DNA of 64,000 bases, taken from Brevibacillus sp. SYP-B805. GTDB taxonomy: Bacteria; Bacillota; Bacilli; Brevibacillales; Brevibacillaceae. Each line of letters begins with the position of its first letter. The stretch's first letter is position 1. The position numbers and the translations under genes were made by a program. The stretch spans positions 1-64,000 of the forward strand of contig NZ_JAALGD010000010.1 of the NCBI RefSeq assembly GCF_011059135.1, given 5' to 3'. A model generated the notes under the pieces. It worked only from the letters and a program-made list of their open reading frames with translations, ran no database searches and was not told the origin of the DNA. This document shows positions 36,817 through 45,610 of this stretch, piece by piece.

Positions 36817-37296
36817 ATGCAAATCTCGATTGTGACCGTGGGCAAGCTGAAGGAGAAGTATTTGAAAGACGGAGTGGAGGAATACAGCAAACGCCTGTCC
36901 GCTTACTGCAAGCTGCAGATCATCGAGGTAAGCGATGAAAAGGCCCCGGAAGAACTGAGCGCCACGGAGATGGAACAGGTGAAACGGAAAGAAGGCGAGC
37001 GGATTCTCGCCCATCTCAAGCCGGACCAGCATGTGATCGCGCTGGCGATAGAGGGACAGATGTGGTCGTCGGAGAAGCTGTCGAGTGAGCTGGATCGTCT
37101 CGCCACCTATGGAAAAAGCCAGGTTGCTTTTGTGATAGGCGGCTCCTTGGGGCTGTCTGCGGAAGTGTTGAAGCGGGCGGATGTGCTGCTGTCGTTTTCC
37201 AAGATGACGTTTCCCCATCAGTTGGTGAGATTGATCTTGCTGGAGCAGGTTTATCGGGCGTTTAAGATTAGTAGGGGTGAACCGTATCATAAATAG
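36817..37296 (+). CDS. rlmH: 23S rRNA (pseudouridine1915-N3)-methyltransferase RlmH
   Basis: The 159-residue SPOUT methyltransferase has the exact family length, with [16 protein letters not shown] at the start, the knot region [17 protein letters not shown] and [16 protein letters not shown]. It ends RGEPYHK, the conserved C-terminus whose DNA is the integration site of SCC elements in staphylococci. A second copy of this 3' end lies at 38581-38604. ATG 36817 follows GTAGGG. The longer in-frame reading from 36757 overlaps the previous gene and is not used. Confidence 0.97.
   Translation: MQISIVTVGKLKEKYLKDGVEEYSKRLSAYCKLQIIEVSDEKAPEELSATEMEQVKRKEGERILAHLKPDQHVIALAIEGQMWSSEKLSSELDRLATYGKSQVAFVIGGSLGLSAEVLKRADVLLSFSKMTFPHQLVRLILLEQVYRAFKISRGEPYHK
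37276..37296 (+). repeat. att-like repeat at the rlmH 3' end
   Basis: GGTGAACCGTATCATAAAT (37276-37294) shares the core GAACCGTATCA with 38586-38596 in direct orientation. The two sequences encode the same residues, GEPYHK and a stop. Confidence 0.65.
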
Positions 37297-37546
37297 CGGA
37301 AAATTTTTGTGTGGGGAGGGGGTGGAAGCCTCTACATATTGATTATGTGTGATGGTTTTGCTGTTGTTCAATTAACAAGAGTGGCATGTTCGGGCGTAAT
37401 TTTACTAGGACAAGAGGGTAAGTTGGAAGAGTAAGCGACGCGTTCTCTTTTTCCCCTTTTTAGTCTACTTTTTAATCTTTATCGTCAGCCTCAATGGATT
37501 AGAGGTAAAATGTTTAGCAGCCTCTAAGCGAAGATTGTCGTATGTC

Positions 37547-37576
37547 TTGTAGAATTTGCTCGCAAGTTGCTATAAT
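37547..37576 (+). promoter_or_regulatory. Promoter of the DUF3800 gene
   Basis: TTGTAG (37547-37552) and a perfect TATAAT (37571-37576) are 18 bp apart, about 40 bp before the start codon. Confidence 0.6.
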
Positions 37577-37616
37577 GGGTAGGAGATTGAAGATTTAGGT
37601 GTTAGGGGCCAATACT

Positions 37617-38380
37617 ATGTACCTAGTTTATGTAGATGAGAGCGGAGATATTGGTTTAACAGGATCACCTACTCCTTATTTTGTACTAAGTGCATTTGTA
37701 GTGCATGAATCACAATGGAGAAGATTTTTGGATGATGTTATTCAGTTCCGTATTTATATGAGGGATTTCTACGGTCTCAAGTTGAGAGAAGAGATTCATG
37801 CTGCAAACTTTTTTGCAAAGCCCGGGAAGTTGGCTCGGATACCTAAACATAACAGACTTCAAATTTGTAAGAGAGCAATAGATTTCCAAGAACATCTAGG
37901 TTACATCAATTTAGTTAATGTTGTCGTAAGTAAACAGGGAAAGCCACCAACATTTGATGTTTTTGAAACGGCTTGGAATCGTTTGATACAAAGGATCGAT
38001 AACACCATACAATATGGTAATTTCCCCGATGGTAATGGTAGAGGGGGGATAAGGCAATTATTATCCCTGATCAGACAGACAATAAAAAATTAACCAGATT
38101 AGTCAGAAGAATGAGGCGGTATAATCCAGTGCCTAACATGGGGGCACCCGGCTATAGGATGTTACAAACTAACCTCATTGTTGAGGATCCTTACTTCAAG
38201 GATTCTGCAAGCTCTTTCATTCATCAACTTGTCGATGTTAATGCTTATTTTCTTTACCAAATGCATTGTCCAAACTCCTACATTCGATCTAAATCGGCAC
38301 AAAACTACTTTAAAAGGTATAACAATGCACTTTGTAAAGTTGCTTCCCGAAATAACCCTTATGGTATTGTTTATATATAG
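37617..38380 (+). pseudogene. DUF3800 family gene interrupted by a single-base frameshift
   Basis: The first part (37617-38093) translates to MYLVYVDESGDIG and onwards, the acidic D-E-S-G-D start of DUF3800 proteins. The second part (best read from about 38049 to 38380) continues in another frame as AIIIPDQTDNKKLTRLVRRMRRYNPVP and ends NNPYGIVYI, quoted in parts. The two join if the run of six G at 38043-38048 is read as seven, giving GRGGDKAIIIPD. DUF3800 proteins have an RNase H-like fold and are common in mobile and defence-linked DNA. This may be a true mutation, a slippage-controlled gene or a sequencing error. AT-rich composition sets it apart from the core genes. Confidence 0.78.
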
Positions 38381-38397
38381 AAAACAAAAAATAAAAA

Positions 38398-38442
38398 GGC
38401 CCAGTATGGGCCGGTGGGAGCCTACTACCGAGACTTGCTCGG
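38398..38442 (+). ncRNA. Possible DUF3800-associated structured RNA
   Basis: Directly after the DUF3800 stop lie GGCCCA-GTA-TGGGCC (38398-38412) and CCGAG-ACTTG-CTCGG (38428-38442). Structured RNA motifs adjoining DUF3800 genes have been described by comparative genomics; membership of one of those motifs is a guess. The first hairpin, read on the minus strand, is also followed by a T-rich run and could be a terminator. Confidence 0.3.
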
Positions 38443-38580
38443 GTTCAGTTCCAACTCAATTGTACTTGAATAATATTGGAATGTCAAAAGGCAAAAAAAC
38501 ACTTTGATTACAGCTTGTCCTAAGGCCACCTTTTCTGGTGGCTAAATTTGCTATCAAGGAAAACTTGCCGTTACAGACAG

Positions 38581-38604
38581 CGCGGAGAACCGTATCACAA
38601 GTGA
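38581..38604 (+). repeat. Second rlmH 3' end (att-like repeat)
   Basis: CGCGGAGAACCGTATCACAA and the following GTGA encode RGEPYHK and a stop, just like the end of rlmH at 37273-37296. There is no rlmH sequence before it. It shares GAACCGTATCA with the first copy and marks the right boundary of the islet. Confidence 0.65.
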
Positions 38605-38672
38605 TCGTAAAGTGGAAGTTTGAAATAGTGCTTGAAAGGCAGCCGCTCGTACATGGAATACCTATCGTCTAG

Positions 38673-38795
38673 TCTCTATCACCGTATCGCCGCTCGAAGA
38701 AGGGCAAACGTGCCGCTGTGGCTGTCCCCCATCGCATCTTGACGACTGTTTACCATCTCTCATGGGGTCAGTATCAACGCCTTAACCCTTGCTAG
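38673..38795 (+). pseudogene. IS110-family transposase C-terminal remnant
   Basis: Read in frame from 38673, the translation includes YRRSKKGKRAAVAVPHRILTTVYHL, quoted in two parts in IS110-type transposases as the RR.KKRA.VAVAHRIL..VYHLL block near the C-terminus. The frame is closed upstream by a stop and carries no start or catalytic part, so only a scrap remains. It lies just outside the islet at the rlmH end. Confidence 0.6.
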
Positions 38796-38819
38796 AAGCC
38801 GGGTTAAGGCGTTGATTTT
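38775..38819 (+). terminator. Strong hairpin after the IS110 remnant
   Basis: CAACGCCTTAACCC (38775-38788) pairs perfectly with GGGTTAAGGCGTTG (38801-38814), followed by ATTTTG. The following stretch to 39046 shows no gene and no convincing promoter for mqo; TTGAAT at 38903 has no good partner. Confidence 0.7.
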
Positions 38820-39046
38820 GCGTGTTTTCAGACCTTCGCAGACGGCCTTCCCATCATTACCAGCTCTTAAATGGATTATCCCCATCAGATTATAGTAGAT
38901 ATTTGAATCAATAAATATCATAATAGACTATGTAATGGTCTATTTAAGACAGAAGGTGTGTTCCAAGGTGGGGGCCTTCCTTTTGTAACGCCTAGGCAGG
39001 AGCCCCTACACTTTTAGCTAGTATAGGGGAAGAGGAAGGAGTCATC

Positions 39047-40546
39047 ATGAGCAACAGCCAAAACAAAACAGACGTTATCTTGATTGGTGCCGGTATCATG
39101 AGCGCGACTTTGGGAACATTGCTCAAAGAGTTGGCACCGGAGTGGGAAATCAAAGTGTTTGAGAAACTGGCAGTCGCAGGGGAAGAAAGCTCAAATGAAT
39201 GGAATAATGCAGGTACGGGCCATGCTGCACTATGCGAGCTGAACTATACACCCGAAAAATCTGACGGGTCTGTAGATATTGGCAAAGCGATTAAAATTAA
39301 TGAACAATTTCAGCTTTCCAAACAGTTTTGGTCTTATCTGGTAAGCAGAAACCTGATTCGGAATCCGCAGGACTTTATCATGCCAATCCCTCATATGAGT
39401 TTTGTACAAGGGGAAAAGAATGTAGCGTTTTTGAAAAAACGTTTTGAAGCACTGTCAAACATCCCCCTGTTTAAAGGAATGGAATTTTCTGATGACCCTG
39501 TCAAATTAAGAGAATGGTTTCCGCTGATCATGGAAGGCCGTACCGTGAACGAACCGATCGCGGCTACGAAAATCGACTCGGGAACAGATGTCAACTTTGG
39601 TGCGTTAACACGTATGTTGATTGACCACTTGAAGAGTCAAAACGTCGAGATCCACTACAAGCATCATGTTCAGGATATTAAGCGTGCGAGCGACGGCTCG
39701 TGGAAAGTGAAAGTGCTTGATATCGATAGCGGTACAATCGAATACCATACGGCAAAATTCATTTTTATCGGCGCGGGGGGCGGAAGTCTGCCGTTGCTGC
39801 AAAAAACCGGTATTCCAGAGTCAAAACGCATTGGCGGATTCCCGGTAAGCGGCCTGTTTATGGTATGCAAAAATCCGGACGTTGTGGCAAAGCACCATGC
39901 AAAAGTATACGGGAAAGCTAAGGTTGGTGCGCCGCCCATGTCTGTTCCGCATCTGGATACCAGATATATTGATAATCAAAAAACATTACTGTTTGGACCG
40001 TTTGCCGGCTTCTCACCAAAGTTCTTGAAAACGGGTTCCTATTTCGATTTGATCCGTTCCATTAAAATAGATAATGTCTTGACGATGTTGGCGGCAGGCG
40101 TCAAAGAGATGGCATTGACAAAGTATCTGATCGAGCAAGTGATGTTATCGAATGAACAGCGCATGGAAGAATTGCGCGAGTTTATTCCGACCGCCAAAAG
40201 TGAAGATTGGGATATCGTGGTAGCTGGCCAACGTGTGCAAGTGATTAAAGATACAAAGGAAGGCAAAGGAACACTTCAATTTGGTACGGAAGTTGTTTCT
40301 GCGGCTGACGGCTCGGTAGCCGCGTTGCTCGGCGCTTCTCCGGGTGCTTCTACTGCCGTTCATGTGATGCTGGAGGTATTGGAAAAATGCTTCCCGCAAC
40401 AAATGAAAGTGTGGGAACCGAAAATAAAAGAAATGATTCCTTCCTATGGCGTGTCACTCGTGGCAAACCCGGATCTTCTGCATGAAATTCATGCATCAAC
40501 CTCTCAGACGCTTGGTCTAGCCGAAAGAGAACTGGTATACAGCTAA
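39047..40546 (+). CDS. mqo: Malate:quinone oxidoreductase
   Basis: FAD-dependent, membrane-associated enzyme that oxidises malate to oxaloacetate and passes electrons to quinone. The 499-residue product has [20 protein letters not shown] at the start, the MQO signature [22 protein letters not shown] and the C-terminal [21 protein letters not shown] precedes ATG 39047. It stands alone, followed by a terminator. Its presence beside or in place of malate dehydrogenase cannot be judged from this window. Confidence 0.97.
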   Translation: MSNSQNKTDVILIGAGIMSATLGTLLKELAPEWEIKVFEKLAVAGEESSNEWNNAGTGHAALCELNYTPEKSDGSVDIGKAIKINEQFQLSKQFWSYLVSRNLIRNPQDFIMPIPHMSFVQGEKNVAFLKKRFEALSNIPLFKGMEFSDDPVKLREWFPLIMEGRTVNEPIAATKIDSGTDVNFGALTRMLIDHLKSQNVEIHYKHHVQDIKRASDGSWKVKVLDIDSGTIEYHTAKFIFIGAGGGSLPLLQKTGIPESKRIGGFPVSGLFMVCKNPDVVAKHHAKVYGKAKVGAPPMSVPHLDTRYIDNQKTLLFGPFAGFSPKFLKTGSYFDLIRSIKIDNVLTMLAAGVKEMALTKYLIEQVMLSNEQRMEELREFIPTAKSEDWDIVVAGQRVQVIKDTKEGKGTLQFGTEVVSAADGSVAALLGASPGASTAVHVMLEVLEKCFPQQMKVWEPKIKEMIPSYGVSLVANPDLLHEIHASTSQTLGLAERELVYS

Positions 40547-40569
40547 TCCTTGGATGGAAATTTTACGAT

Positions 40570-40609
40570 GAACTTTTGATCTACCTTTGGATCAAAGGTT
40601 CTTTTTTTT
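40570..40609 (+). terminator. Terminator after mqo
   Basis: GAACTTTTGATC (40570-40581) pairs with GATCAAAGGTTC (40590-40601) with one wobble, followed by eight T. Confidence 0.9.
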
Positions 40610-40823
40610 AAGAGGCCGCGGCGAGACGTATTATAAGTAGCGCCAGGTTTGCGAATGGTATGACCTTGCATGATTGTGCATGAAATGCACGACTATGTAA
40701 TGTAAAATGCTGTATATTGAATGGCGAGAGGATGATCGTGAAGATGGATTGGGTCACGCTAGCGGCTTTTGAACTTCAGAACAGCAATAGTCCTTTCAAC
40801 TCTCAATAAAAGGAGTTGGGGAA

Positions 40824-41306
40824 ATGAATTACAGGATTGAAGAAATCAGCGGGTTCACGATTGTTGGTAGGAAAGAGCGTGTAAACACAGAAAATGCTTT
40901 TAGCATAGTGCCTAGAATATGGGCCGGTGCAAGAGAGAAAGGAGTCTTTGAGGAACTGTGGGAGATTCGGAATGTCAACCACAAGTTAAGAGGGATTTTA
41001 GGGGTCTGTGCTAATGGAGAGTTCGGCAAGAATGAAGAATTTGACTACATACTAGCTGTTGTTTCTAATCAAAGTCCTCCGGAAGGTATGGTGAAAATGG
41101 ATTTTCCAGAATCCACATGGGCGGTTTTCGAAGCACCAGGATCGCCAGAGGACATTCAAGAAATCTGGAAACGCCTCTATACAGAGTGGGTACCAAATTC
41201 AGCCTATGACCTTGCTTATTTGCCCGCGATAGAATGCTATTTACCGATAGAAGAAAACAAGAATGAATTATGGGTACCAGTTGTGAAAAAGCAAAGGAAA
41301 AAATGA
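40824..41306 (+). CDS. GyrI-like (AraC effector-binding domain) protein
   Basis: A stand-alone 160-residue GyrI-like domain: YRIEEISGFTIVGRKERVN at the start, a central GILGVCANGEF segment and the end typical of the fold, PAIECYLPIEE. Stand-alone members bind small molecules or gyrase or act in detoxification. No DNA-binding domain is attached. AAAAGGAG precedes ATG 40824. The 277 bp upstream hold no other clear gene. Confidence 0.8.
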   Translation: MNYRIEEISGFTIVGRKERVNTENAFSIVPRIWAGAREKGVFEELWEIRNVNHKLRGILGVCANGEFGKNEEFDYILAVVSNQSPPEGMVKMDFPESTWAVFEAPGSPEDIQEIWKRLYTEWVPNSAYDLAYLPAIECYLPIEENKNELWVPVVKKQRKK

Positions 41307-41338
41307 TTGAATGCTGCGGGAAATGGGGATTGATGATG

Positions 41339-41676
41339 ATGTCTAACAGAAAAGCAAAGACGTCCATACCGCGACATAAACGGTTAAACAGATCCGGAGG
41401 CTGCAGGCTGCAAAACATTGGCTGCCAAAATACCCAGGAAAAAATGTTTTGCAAGGGTATAAGAAGCATTTTGGCGTAGATTTGCTTTGTGCAATAAAAG
41501 AACTGCAGATGCTGGGCGTGTCGCTAGATGCGAATTACGTCAAACAAGTAAAGCAAAGTGTTGAAGGTCAAAGAAAAGCAAGGGAAAAACGGAAAAAGGA
41601 ATATAATGGAGAGGAGTGGCTCTGGGAATATCCTGATTCGGATGAAACGTTTTCCTTTCTCTTTACGGATGGTTGA
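41339..41676 (+). pseudogene. Frameshifted conserved hypothetical gene
   Basis: The N-terminal part reads MSNRKAKTSIPRHKRLNR in one frame, and the continuation VKQIRRLQAAKHWLPKYPG and GYKKHFGVDLLCAIKELQMLG lies in another. The switch falls near 41377-41390. The two together resemble a single small basic protein of Bacillales that carries the GYKKHFGVDLLCAI.EL block, which I recognise only as hypothetical. The 3' end (FLFTDG and stop) also looks shortened. The block from 41449 alone may still be translated from TTG. Confidence 0.5.
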
Positions 41677-41699
41677 GCCTCCTCCGTCACCGCCTGGAG

Positions 41700-42008
41700 T
41701 CATCGCAACAGAAAGTCATATTTTCTTTTTCCGTGAAGAATCCTCCGTATCTCTATGATATCTTCCATGATTACATAAAAAACAAGATAATTTTCGACGA
41801 CCAAAATTCGATATTCTTTTTGTAACAGATAGTTATCTTTGGGGATTTTGCCCATGTAGGGAAATTGAGCTAATTTTGAGATGGTTGAATCAAGATTATC
41901 CAATAATGCCATCGCTGCAGGCGGATTATCCCGTTCAATATATGACAAGATTTCCTCTAAATCTTTCATTGCTACAGGCAGATACTTGATTTCAAGATTA
42001 TTGCTCAT
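41700..42008 (-). CDS. ParE/RelE family toxin
   Basis: The 102-residue product has the RelE/ParE layout: KYLPVAMKDLEEILSYIERDNPPAA, two helices, then FPYMGK, YRILVVENYLVFYVI and EIRRILHGKRKY. Toxins of this superfamily cleave mRNA on ribosomes or poison gyrase; ParE-like residues favour the latter, but this is not certain. It overlaps the antitoxin gene by 11 bp. Confidence 0.88.
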   Translation of the reverse strand: MSNNLEIKYLPVAMKDLEEILSYIERDNPPAAMALLDNLDSTISKLAQFPYMGKIPKDNYLLQKEYRILVVENYLVFYVIMEDIIEIRRILHGKRKYDFLLR

Positions 42009-42267
42009 TCAACTTCTCCCTCATTGATCTCATGACTTCTGCATGTGACACTTTGGGAGCTTTGGACTTGCTTTCCACTTCCGCTTCCGCCAACTTCGCA
42101 TATAATTCAAGAAGAGCTTGCTGTTTTTCATAAAGTGCTACACTCATTACCACCAAATCGCCGTGCCCATTCTTTGTAATGAAGACGGGTTCACCCTCTT
42201 GATGGCAAATTTCTGCAATTTCATTGAAATTGTTTCTTAGATCAGAGATTGGACGGATATATGGCAT
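41998..42267 (-). CDS. Phd/YefM family antitoxin
   Basis: The 89-residue product begins MPYIRPISDLRNNFNEIAE, has VFITKNGHGDLVVMSVALYE (the Phd/YefM DNA-binding half) and a charged C-terminal tail that would wrap the toxin. GGGAGG lies seven bases before the start at 42267. A longer frame from 42288 is possible but lacks a good site. It is the first gene of the toxin-antitoxin operon. Confidence 0.9.
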   Translation of the reverse strand: MPYIRPISDLRNNFNEIAEICHQEGEPVFITKNGHGDLVVMSVALYEKQQALLELYAKLAEAEVESKSKAPKVSHAEVMRSMREKLNEQ

Positions 42268-42282
42268 GATAATGCCTCCCTT

Positions 42283-42321
42283 TATCATTATTATTGATGT
42301 TATTTTATCATAATAATGATA
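42283..42321 (-). promoter_or_regulatory. Operator of the toxin-antitoxin operon
   Basis: TATCATTATTA (42283-42293) and TAATAATGATA (42311-42321) form a perfect 11-bp inverted repeat just upstream of the antitoxin start, the usual site for autorepression by a Phd/YefM complex. The next 220 bp are without recognisable features. Confidence 0.65.
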
Positions 42322-42545
42322 TTGATATGCAAAAAATGAGTAACGGAATATTTTGGGACAAAGAATTTTTGACGAAACAAGGGTAGCCTTTCAGGGCAAC
42401 CCTTGTGCAGATGATCAATATCAAATTATGCATATGATGTCATTTTCCAATATGCTCCTTTATCAGCGGAGTTGATCGAACTGTAAGGAGAAGATCTGCT
42501 CTGGTTATTGGTAATCACTTTTTGAATAAAGTGGTTTAATAACAA

Positions 42546-42583
42546 CAAAAAATCGCCGGGGTGGGTCAATTTTAACCGGCGAT
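42546..42583 (-). terminator. Terminator of the siderophore transporter operon
   Basis: On the minus strand ATCGCCGG (42583-42576) pairs with CCGGCGAT (42559-42552), followed by TTTTTT (complement of 42551-42546). Confidence 0.8.
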
Positions 42584-42589
42584 AGAGGG

Positions 42590-43597
42590 TTATTTTTTCA
42601 ATAACAAATAGATAAAATATGGTCCACCGATTAATGCGACCATAATGCCTGCTGGAATGCCTTCAGGGTCAACGACATGACGGCCGATTGTGTCGGCAAG
42701 CAGCAAGAGCCATCCGCCAATCAGAATGGCGAGGGGTATCGACAGTTGATTTCGAGGACCTACCAAAGCTTTGGCAATATGGGGAGCCATTAGTCCGACA
42801 AAGGAAATTCCCCCTGTCACAGAAACGGCAGAAGCGGCCAGCGCAACAGATGTGAAAAGAAGTACGAGACGTTCCTTTTCAAGCGATACACCAACGCCGA
42901 TGGCCACAGGTTCGTTTAGTGCAAGGAGATTCAATGCATATGCTTTGTATAAACTAAACGGAATGAGCAGCGCTAACCATGGAACGATTGCCCAAATAAA
43001 AGGCCAATCCGTACCCCAAATGTTGCCAGCCAGCCATTTGGCGATAAAATCCACCTTTGTACGTTCAGCCGATGAAATGAGGACGATCATGGCCCCAGAA
43101 AGTGCCATGGAAAATCCGAACCCAGTTAACACTAATCTTACTGGCTGAAGGCCGACATGTTTGACGTATGAACATACATAGATCAGGCAAACGGTTAGGA
43201 AAGCACCGACAAAAGCGACAAATGGAAGCAGATAAACAAATGAACCTACTTCTATGGGGAAAAACAAATAGAAAACGGCAATCGCCACACCTGCTCCCGA
43301 GTTAATGCCGATAATACCAGGATCAGCCAAATCATTTCGCGTGATTCCTTGTAAAATCGCACCAGATAATGCGAGGGCCATTCCTGCCAACAGGGTAATG
43401 ATGATTCTTGGCAACCGAACGGAAAATAAAAGAAATTCCTCTTTGAACGTACCTTGACCGAGAAGGGTTGGAATCAATCTGTCATAAGATAAGGAGGAAT
43501 ATCCCATTCCCATACCGATAACGACGGTAATTGCAATAAGCGCTAGAAAAACGCAGAGCATCATTCGCTGTTTTTTTCTGATTGCTGGTTGAATCAT
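42590..43597 (-). CDS. Iron-siderophore ABC transporter permease (FecCD family), second permease
   Basis: The 335-residue membrane protein has about nine to ten helices and the FecCD signatures RLPRIIITLLAGMALALSGAILQGITRN, GGISFVGLMAPHIAK and GRHVVDPEGIPAGIMVALIGGPYFIYLL (parts). It forms a heterodimeric channel with the permease at 43594. It overlaps that gene by 4 bp. The pair resembles YfiZ-YfhA of Bacillus subtilis, which imports a hydroxamate or catecholate siderophore. Confidence 0.93.
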   Translation of the reverse strand: MIQPAIRKKQRMMLCVFLALIAITVVIGMGMGYSSLSYDRLIPTLLGQGTFKEEFLLFSVRLPRIIITLLAGMALALSGAILQGITRNDLADPGIIGINSGAGVAIAVFYLFFPIEVGSFVYLLPFVAFVGAFLTVCLIYVCSYVKHVGLQPVRLVLTGFGFSMALSGAMIVLISSAERTKVDFIAKWLAGNIWGTDWPFIWAIVPWLALLIPFSLYKAYALNLLALNEPVAIGVGVSLEKERLVLLFTSVALAASAVSVTGGISFVGLMAPHIAKALVGPRNQLSIPLAILIGGWLLLLADTIGRHVVDPEGIPAGIMVALIGGPYFIYLLLKK

Positions 43598-44604
43598 GAG
43601 AATACTTTCCCCTCTCTGCGCACGATGGACAGGAAGAAAGGCAAGCCGATCATGGCGACAATGGCCACCAGCGGTGTTTCATACGGAGCATTGATGGTAC
43701 GGCCAAGCGTATCGGCTAACAGCATAAATGAGGCCCCTGCAATTGCAGACATGGGTATGATAAAGCGGTAATCCGTTCCAACAACCGGACGAACCATGTG
43801 AGGAACCATGAGACCGATGAATGCCATATTGCCGACAAGTGCAACGGACGCACCGGCGAGCAGAATAATCACGAAAAACAGAGCGGCTTTTATTTGGGTT
43901 GTCTTTTGCCCTAATCCAACGGCCACTTCTTCGCTTAAACTCAGGATGGTCAGCTGCCTTGAGAGTAAAAGAGAAATAAGGATCCCTATGAAAATAAACG
44001 GAGCAATGACTTGCAGTTGACCCCAGGACGTTCCAATCAGTCCTCCTGCCGTCCACATGGATACATCTTTTGAGATTTTGAAGGAAATGCCAATCCCTTC
44101 TGCGAGAGCGTAGAGGAATGCGGAAACGGCAGCGCCGGCCAATACGATGCGAAGCGGTGAAAAGCCGCCCTTTTTCATGGCACCAATGCCGAACACCATC
44201 ATGGCTCCGACAGCGGCTCCCATAAAACAAGCCACCATGATAGAGAAATCATTGGCGGAAGGAAGAAATGCAATCGTTATTGCCAGTGCTGTATGGGCAC
44301 CGGCCGTTAACCCAAGTAAACCAGGGTCAGCCAGCGGGTTTCTCGTTATCCCCTGCATAATGGCACCGGAAACGGCCAATGCCGCTCCAACCAACATGCT
44401 CGCGATTTCACGAGGCAGGCGAATTTCGCGAATGAGCGAAAGGTTATCACCTGCTGCATGAGAAGTAAGCGCCAGCCACACATCTTTGGGACTGGTCTCT
44501 GCTGCTCCCAATACCATGGCAACAACGAACATGGCAATCAATGCAAGGATTCCGGCAATCAATTTATAGCCAAACGGGATGGATCGTTGATTTTCTTTCG
44601 TCAT
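43594..44604 (-). CDS. Iron-siderophore ABC transporter permease (FecCD family), first permease
   Basis: The 336-residue membrane protein has LPREIASMLVGAALAVSGAIMQGITRNPLADPG, quoted in part, and MAFIGLMVPHMVRPVVGTDYR, the FecCD family marks. It pairs with the downstream permease. A hairpin lies between it and the binding-protein gene and probably lowers permease expression relative to the binding protein. Confidence 0.93.
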   Translation of the reverse strand: MTKENQRSIPFGYKLIAGILALIAMFVVAMVLGAAETSPKDVWLALTSHAAGDNLSLIREIRLPREIASMLVGAALAVSGAIMQGITRNPLADPGLLGLTAGAHTALAITIAFLPSANDFSIMVACFMGAAVGAMMVFGIGAMKKGGFSPLRIVLAGAAVSAFLYALAEGIGISFKISKDVSMWTAGGLIGTSWGQLQVIAPFIFIGILISLLLSRQLTILSLSEEVAVGLGQKTTQIKAALFFVIILLAGASVALVGNMAFIGLMVPHMVRPVVGTDYRFIIPMSAIAGASFMLLADTLGRTINAPYETPLVAIVAMIGLPFFLSIVRREGKVFS

Positions 44605-44630
44605 CAGTCTCTCATCTTTTCTTTCATAGA

Positions 44631-44665
44631 ATAAAGGAAAAGGGAATTCTTACACCAAGAATCCC
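44631..44665 (-). terminator. Internal partial terminator between binding-protein and permease genes
   Basis: On the minus strand GGGATTCTT (44665-44657) pairs with AAGAATTCCC (44651-44642), followed by TTTTCCTTT. Such leaky terminators after binding-protein genes are common and give more binding protein than permease. Confidence 0.65.
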
Positions 44666-44676
44666 TTCACCTAGTC

Positions 44677-45606
44677 TTAGTTACGAAGAAAGCTTTTGGT
44701 AAAAAAGTCTAACTGGTAATCCAACGTTAATGGATCATTAAAGTAGAACTCTTTCGCATTTGCTTCAAACACGCGGTTGTTTTTCACAGCCGGAATGTTT
44801 TTATACGTATCTGTTTCCTGGAATGAATTGTCGGCATCTTTGTTTTTGCTAAAAATTATATAATCTCCGGCAAACTCAGGGAGAACTTCCAAAGAGATTG
44901 CATAGTAACCATCTTTTAAAGCCTTCTCTTTAACTTTTTCAGGCATTTTTAACTTCATTTCCTGGTAAAGTATTTCTGTGCCGCGGCCCCAGTTATCGCC
45001 GAAAACGTAAAGCTGTTTGTCGAAGTTTTCAAAGACAGATACCGTTGCGTTTTCACCGATTTTCGCTTTAATGGCTTTCCCGGCTTCTTGGGCACGTTTT
45101 TTGAAATCATCAATCCACGCTTGGGCTTCTTTTTCTTTGTTCAGCAGTTTGCCGATCTCCAAGTGTTGGGTTAAGTAATCTACTTTTCCATAGGTGTACG
45201 TGACGGTAGGGGCAATTTGTTTTAATTTATCAACGTTTTTAATTGTGGATAAACCAATGATTAAATCGGGCTGCAATTCGATAATTTTTTCCAGATTTTC
45301 ATCGGATACTTCTTCTACATTTTTCAATTTGTCCTGAAAACGCGGGTTCATTTTCGACCATGAATCCACACCCACCAGATTGACGCCTAAAGCCATTACA
45401 TTACCTGCGAATGACGAGAGGACAACAACGCGCTGGGGGTGAGCAGGAACTTCGATGGGGCCATTTTCAGATTGATAAATAATCGTTTCCGATTTATTTT
45501 GATTGTCCTGCAATGCTGCGTTGTCCTTTTCTCCTGCTGGCTGGCTGCTGCAAGCACTGACGATAAGCATCAACACCAGCATGAATGGAATCCATATTTT
45601 TTTCAT
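44677..45606 (-). CDS. Iron-siderophore ABC transporter substrate-binding lipoprotein
   Basis: The 309-residue product starts with a lipoprotein signal (MKKIWIPFMLVLMLIVSAC; cysteine 19 would be lipidated) and continues as a periplasmic-binding-type fold: HPQRVVVLSSFAGNVMALGV, LQPDLIIGLSTI and the C-terminal FYFNDPLTLDYQLDFF. It captures ferric siderophores at the cell surface. AAAGGAG precedes the start. It lies 4 bp after the ATPase gene. Confidence 0.93.
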   Translation of the reverse strand: MKKIWIPFMLVLMLIVSACSSQPAGEKDNAALQDNQNKSETIIYQSENGPIEVPAHPQRVVVLSSFAGNVMALGVNLVGVDSWSKMNPRFQDKLKNVEEVSDENLEKIIELQPDLIIGLSTIKNVDKLKQIAPTVTYTYGKVDYLTQHLEIGKLLNKEKEAQAWIDDFKKRAQEAGKAIKAKIGENATVSVFENFDKQLYVFGDNWGRGTEILYQEMKLKMPEKVKEKALKDGYYAISLEVLPEFAGDYIIFSKNKDADNSFQETDTYKNIPAVKNNRVFEANAKEFYFNDPLTLDYQLDFFTKSFLRN

Positions 45607-45610
45607 TTCT

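Larger units (their letters stand above)
37297..38604 (+). mobile_element. SCC-like islet at the 3' end of rlmH
   Basis: About 1.3 kb of visibly AT-richer DNA lies between the rlmH stop and a second rlmH 3' end. The contents are a frameshifted DUF3800 gene and hairpins; no ccr-type recombinase is present. The first 300 bp (37297-37616) hold no gene apart from a promoter at 37547. The arrangement is that of an element integrated at the rlmH att site, or of a remnant of a larger one. Confidence 0.6.

Noticed and set aside
37599-37616. GTG 37599 as start of the DUF3800 gene
   Set aside because: The only purine-rich site at that distance is 13 bases away. ATG 37617 has AGGGG eight bases upstream and begins with the conserved YLVYVDESGD.
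40731-40808. Short frame MIVKMDWVTLAAFELQNSNS upstream of the GyrI-like gene
   Set aside because: It is 25 codons long, without a good ribosome site or a recognisable relative.
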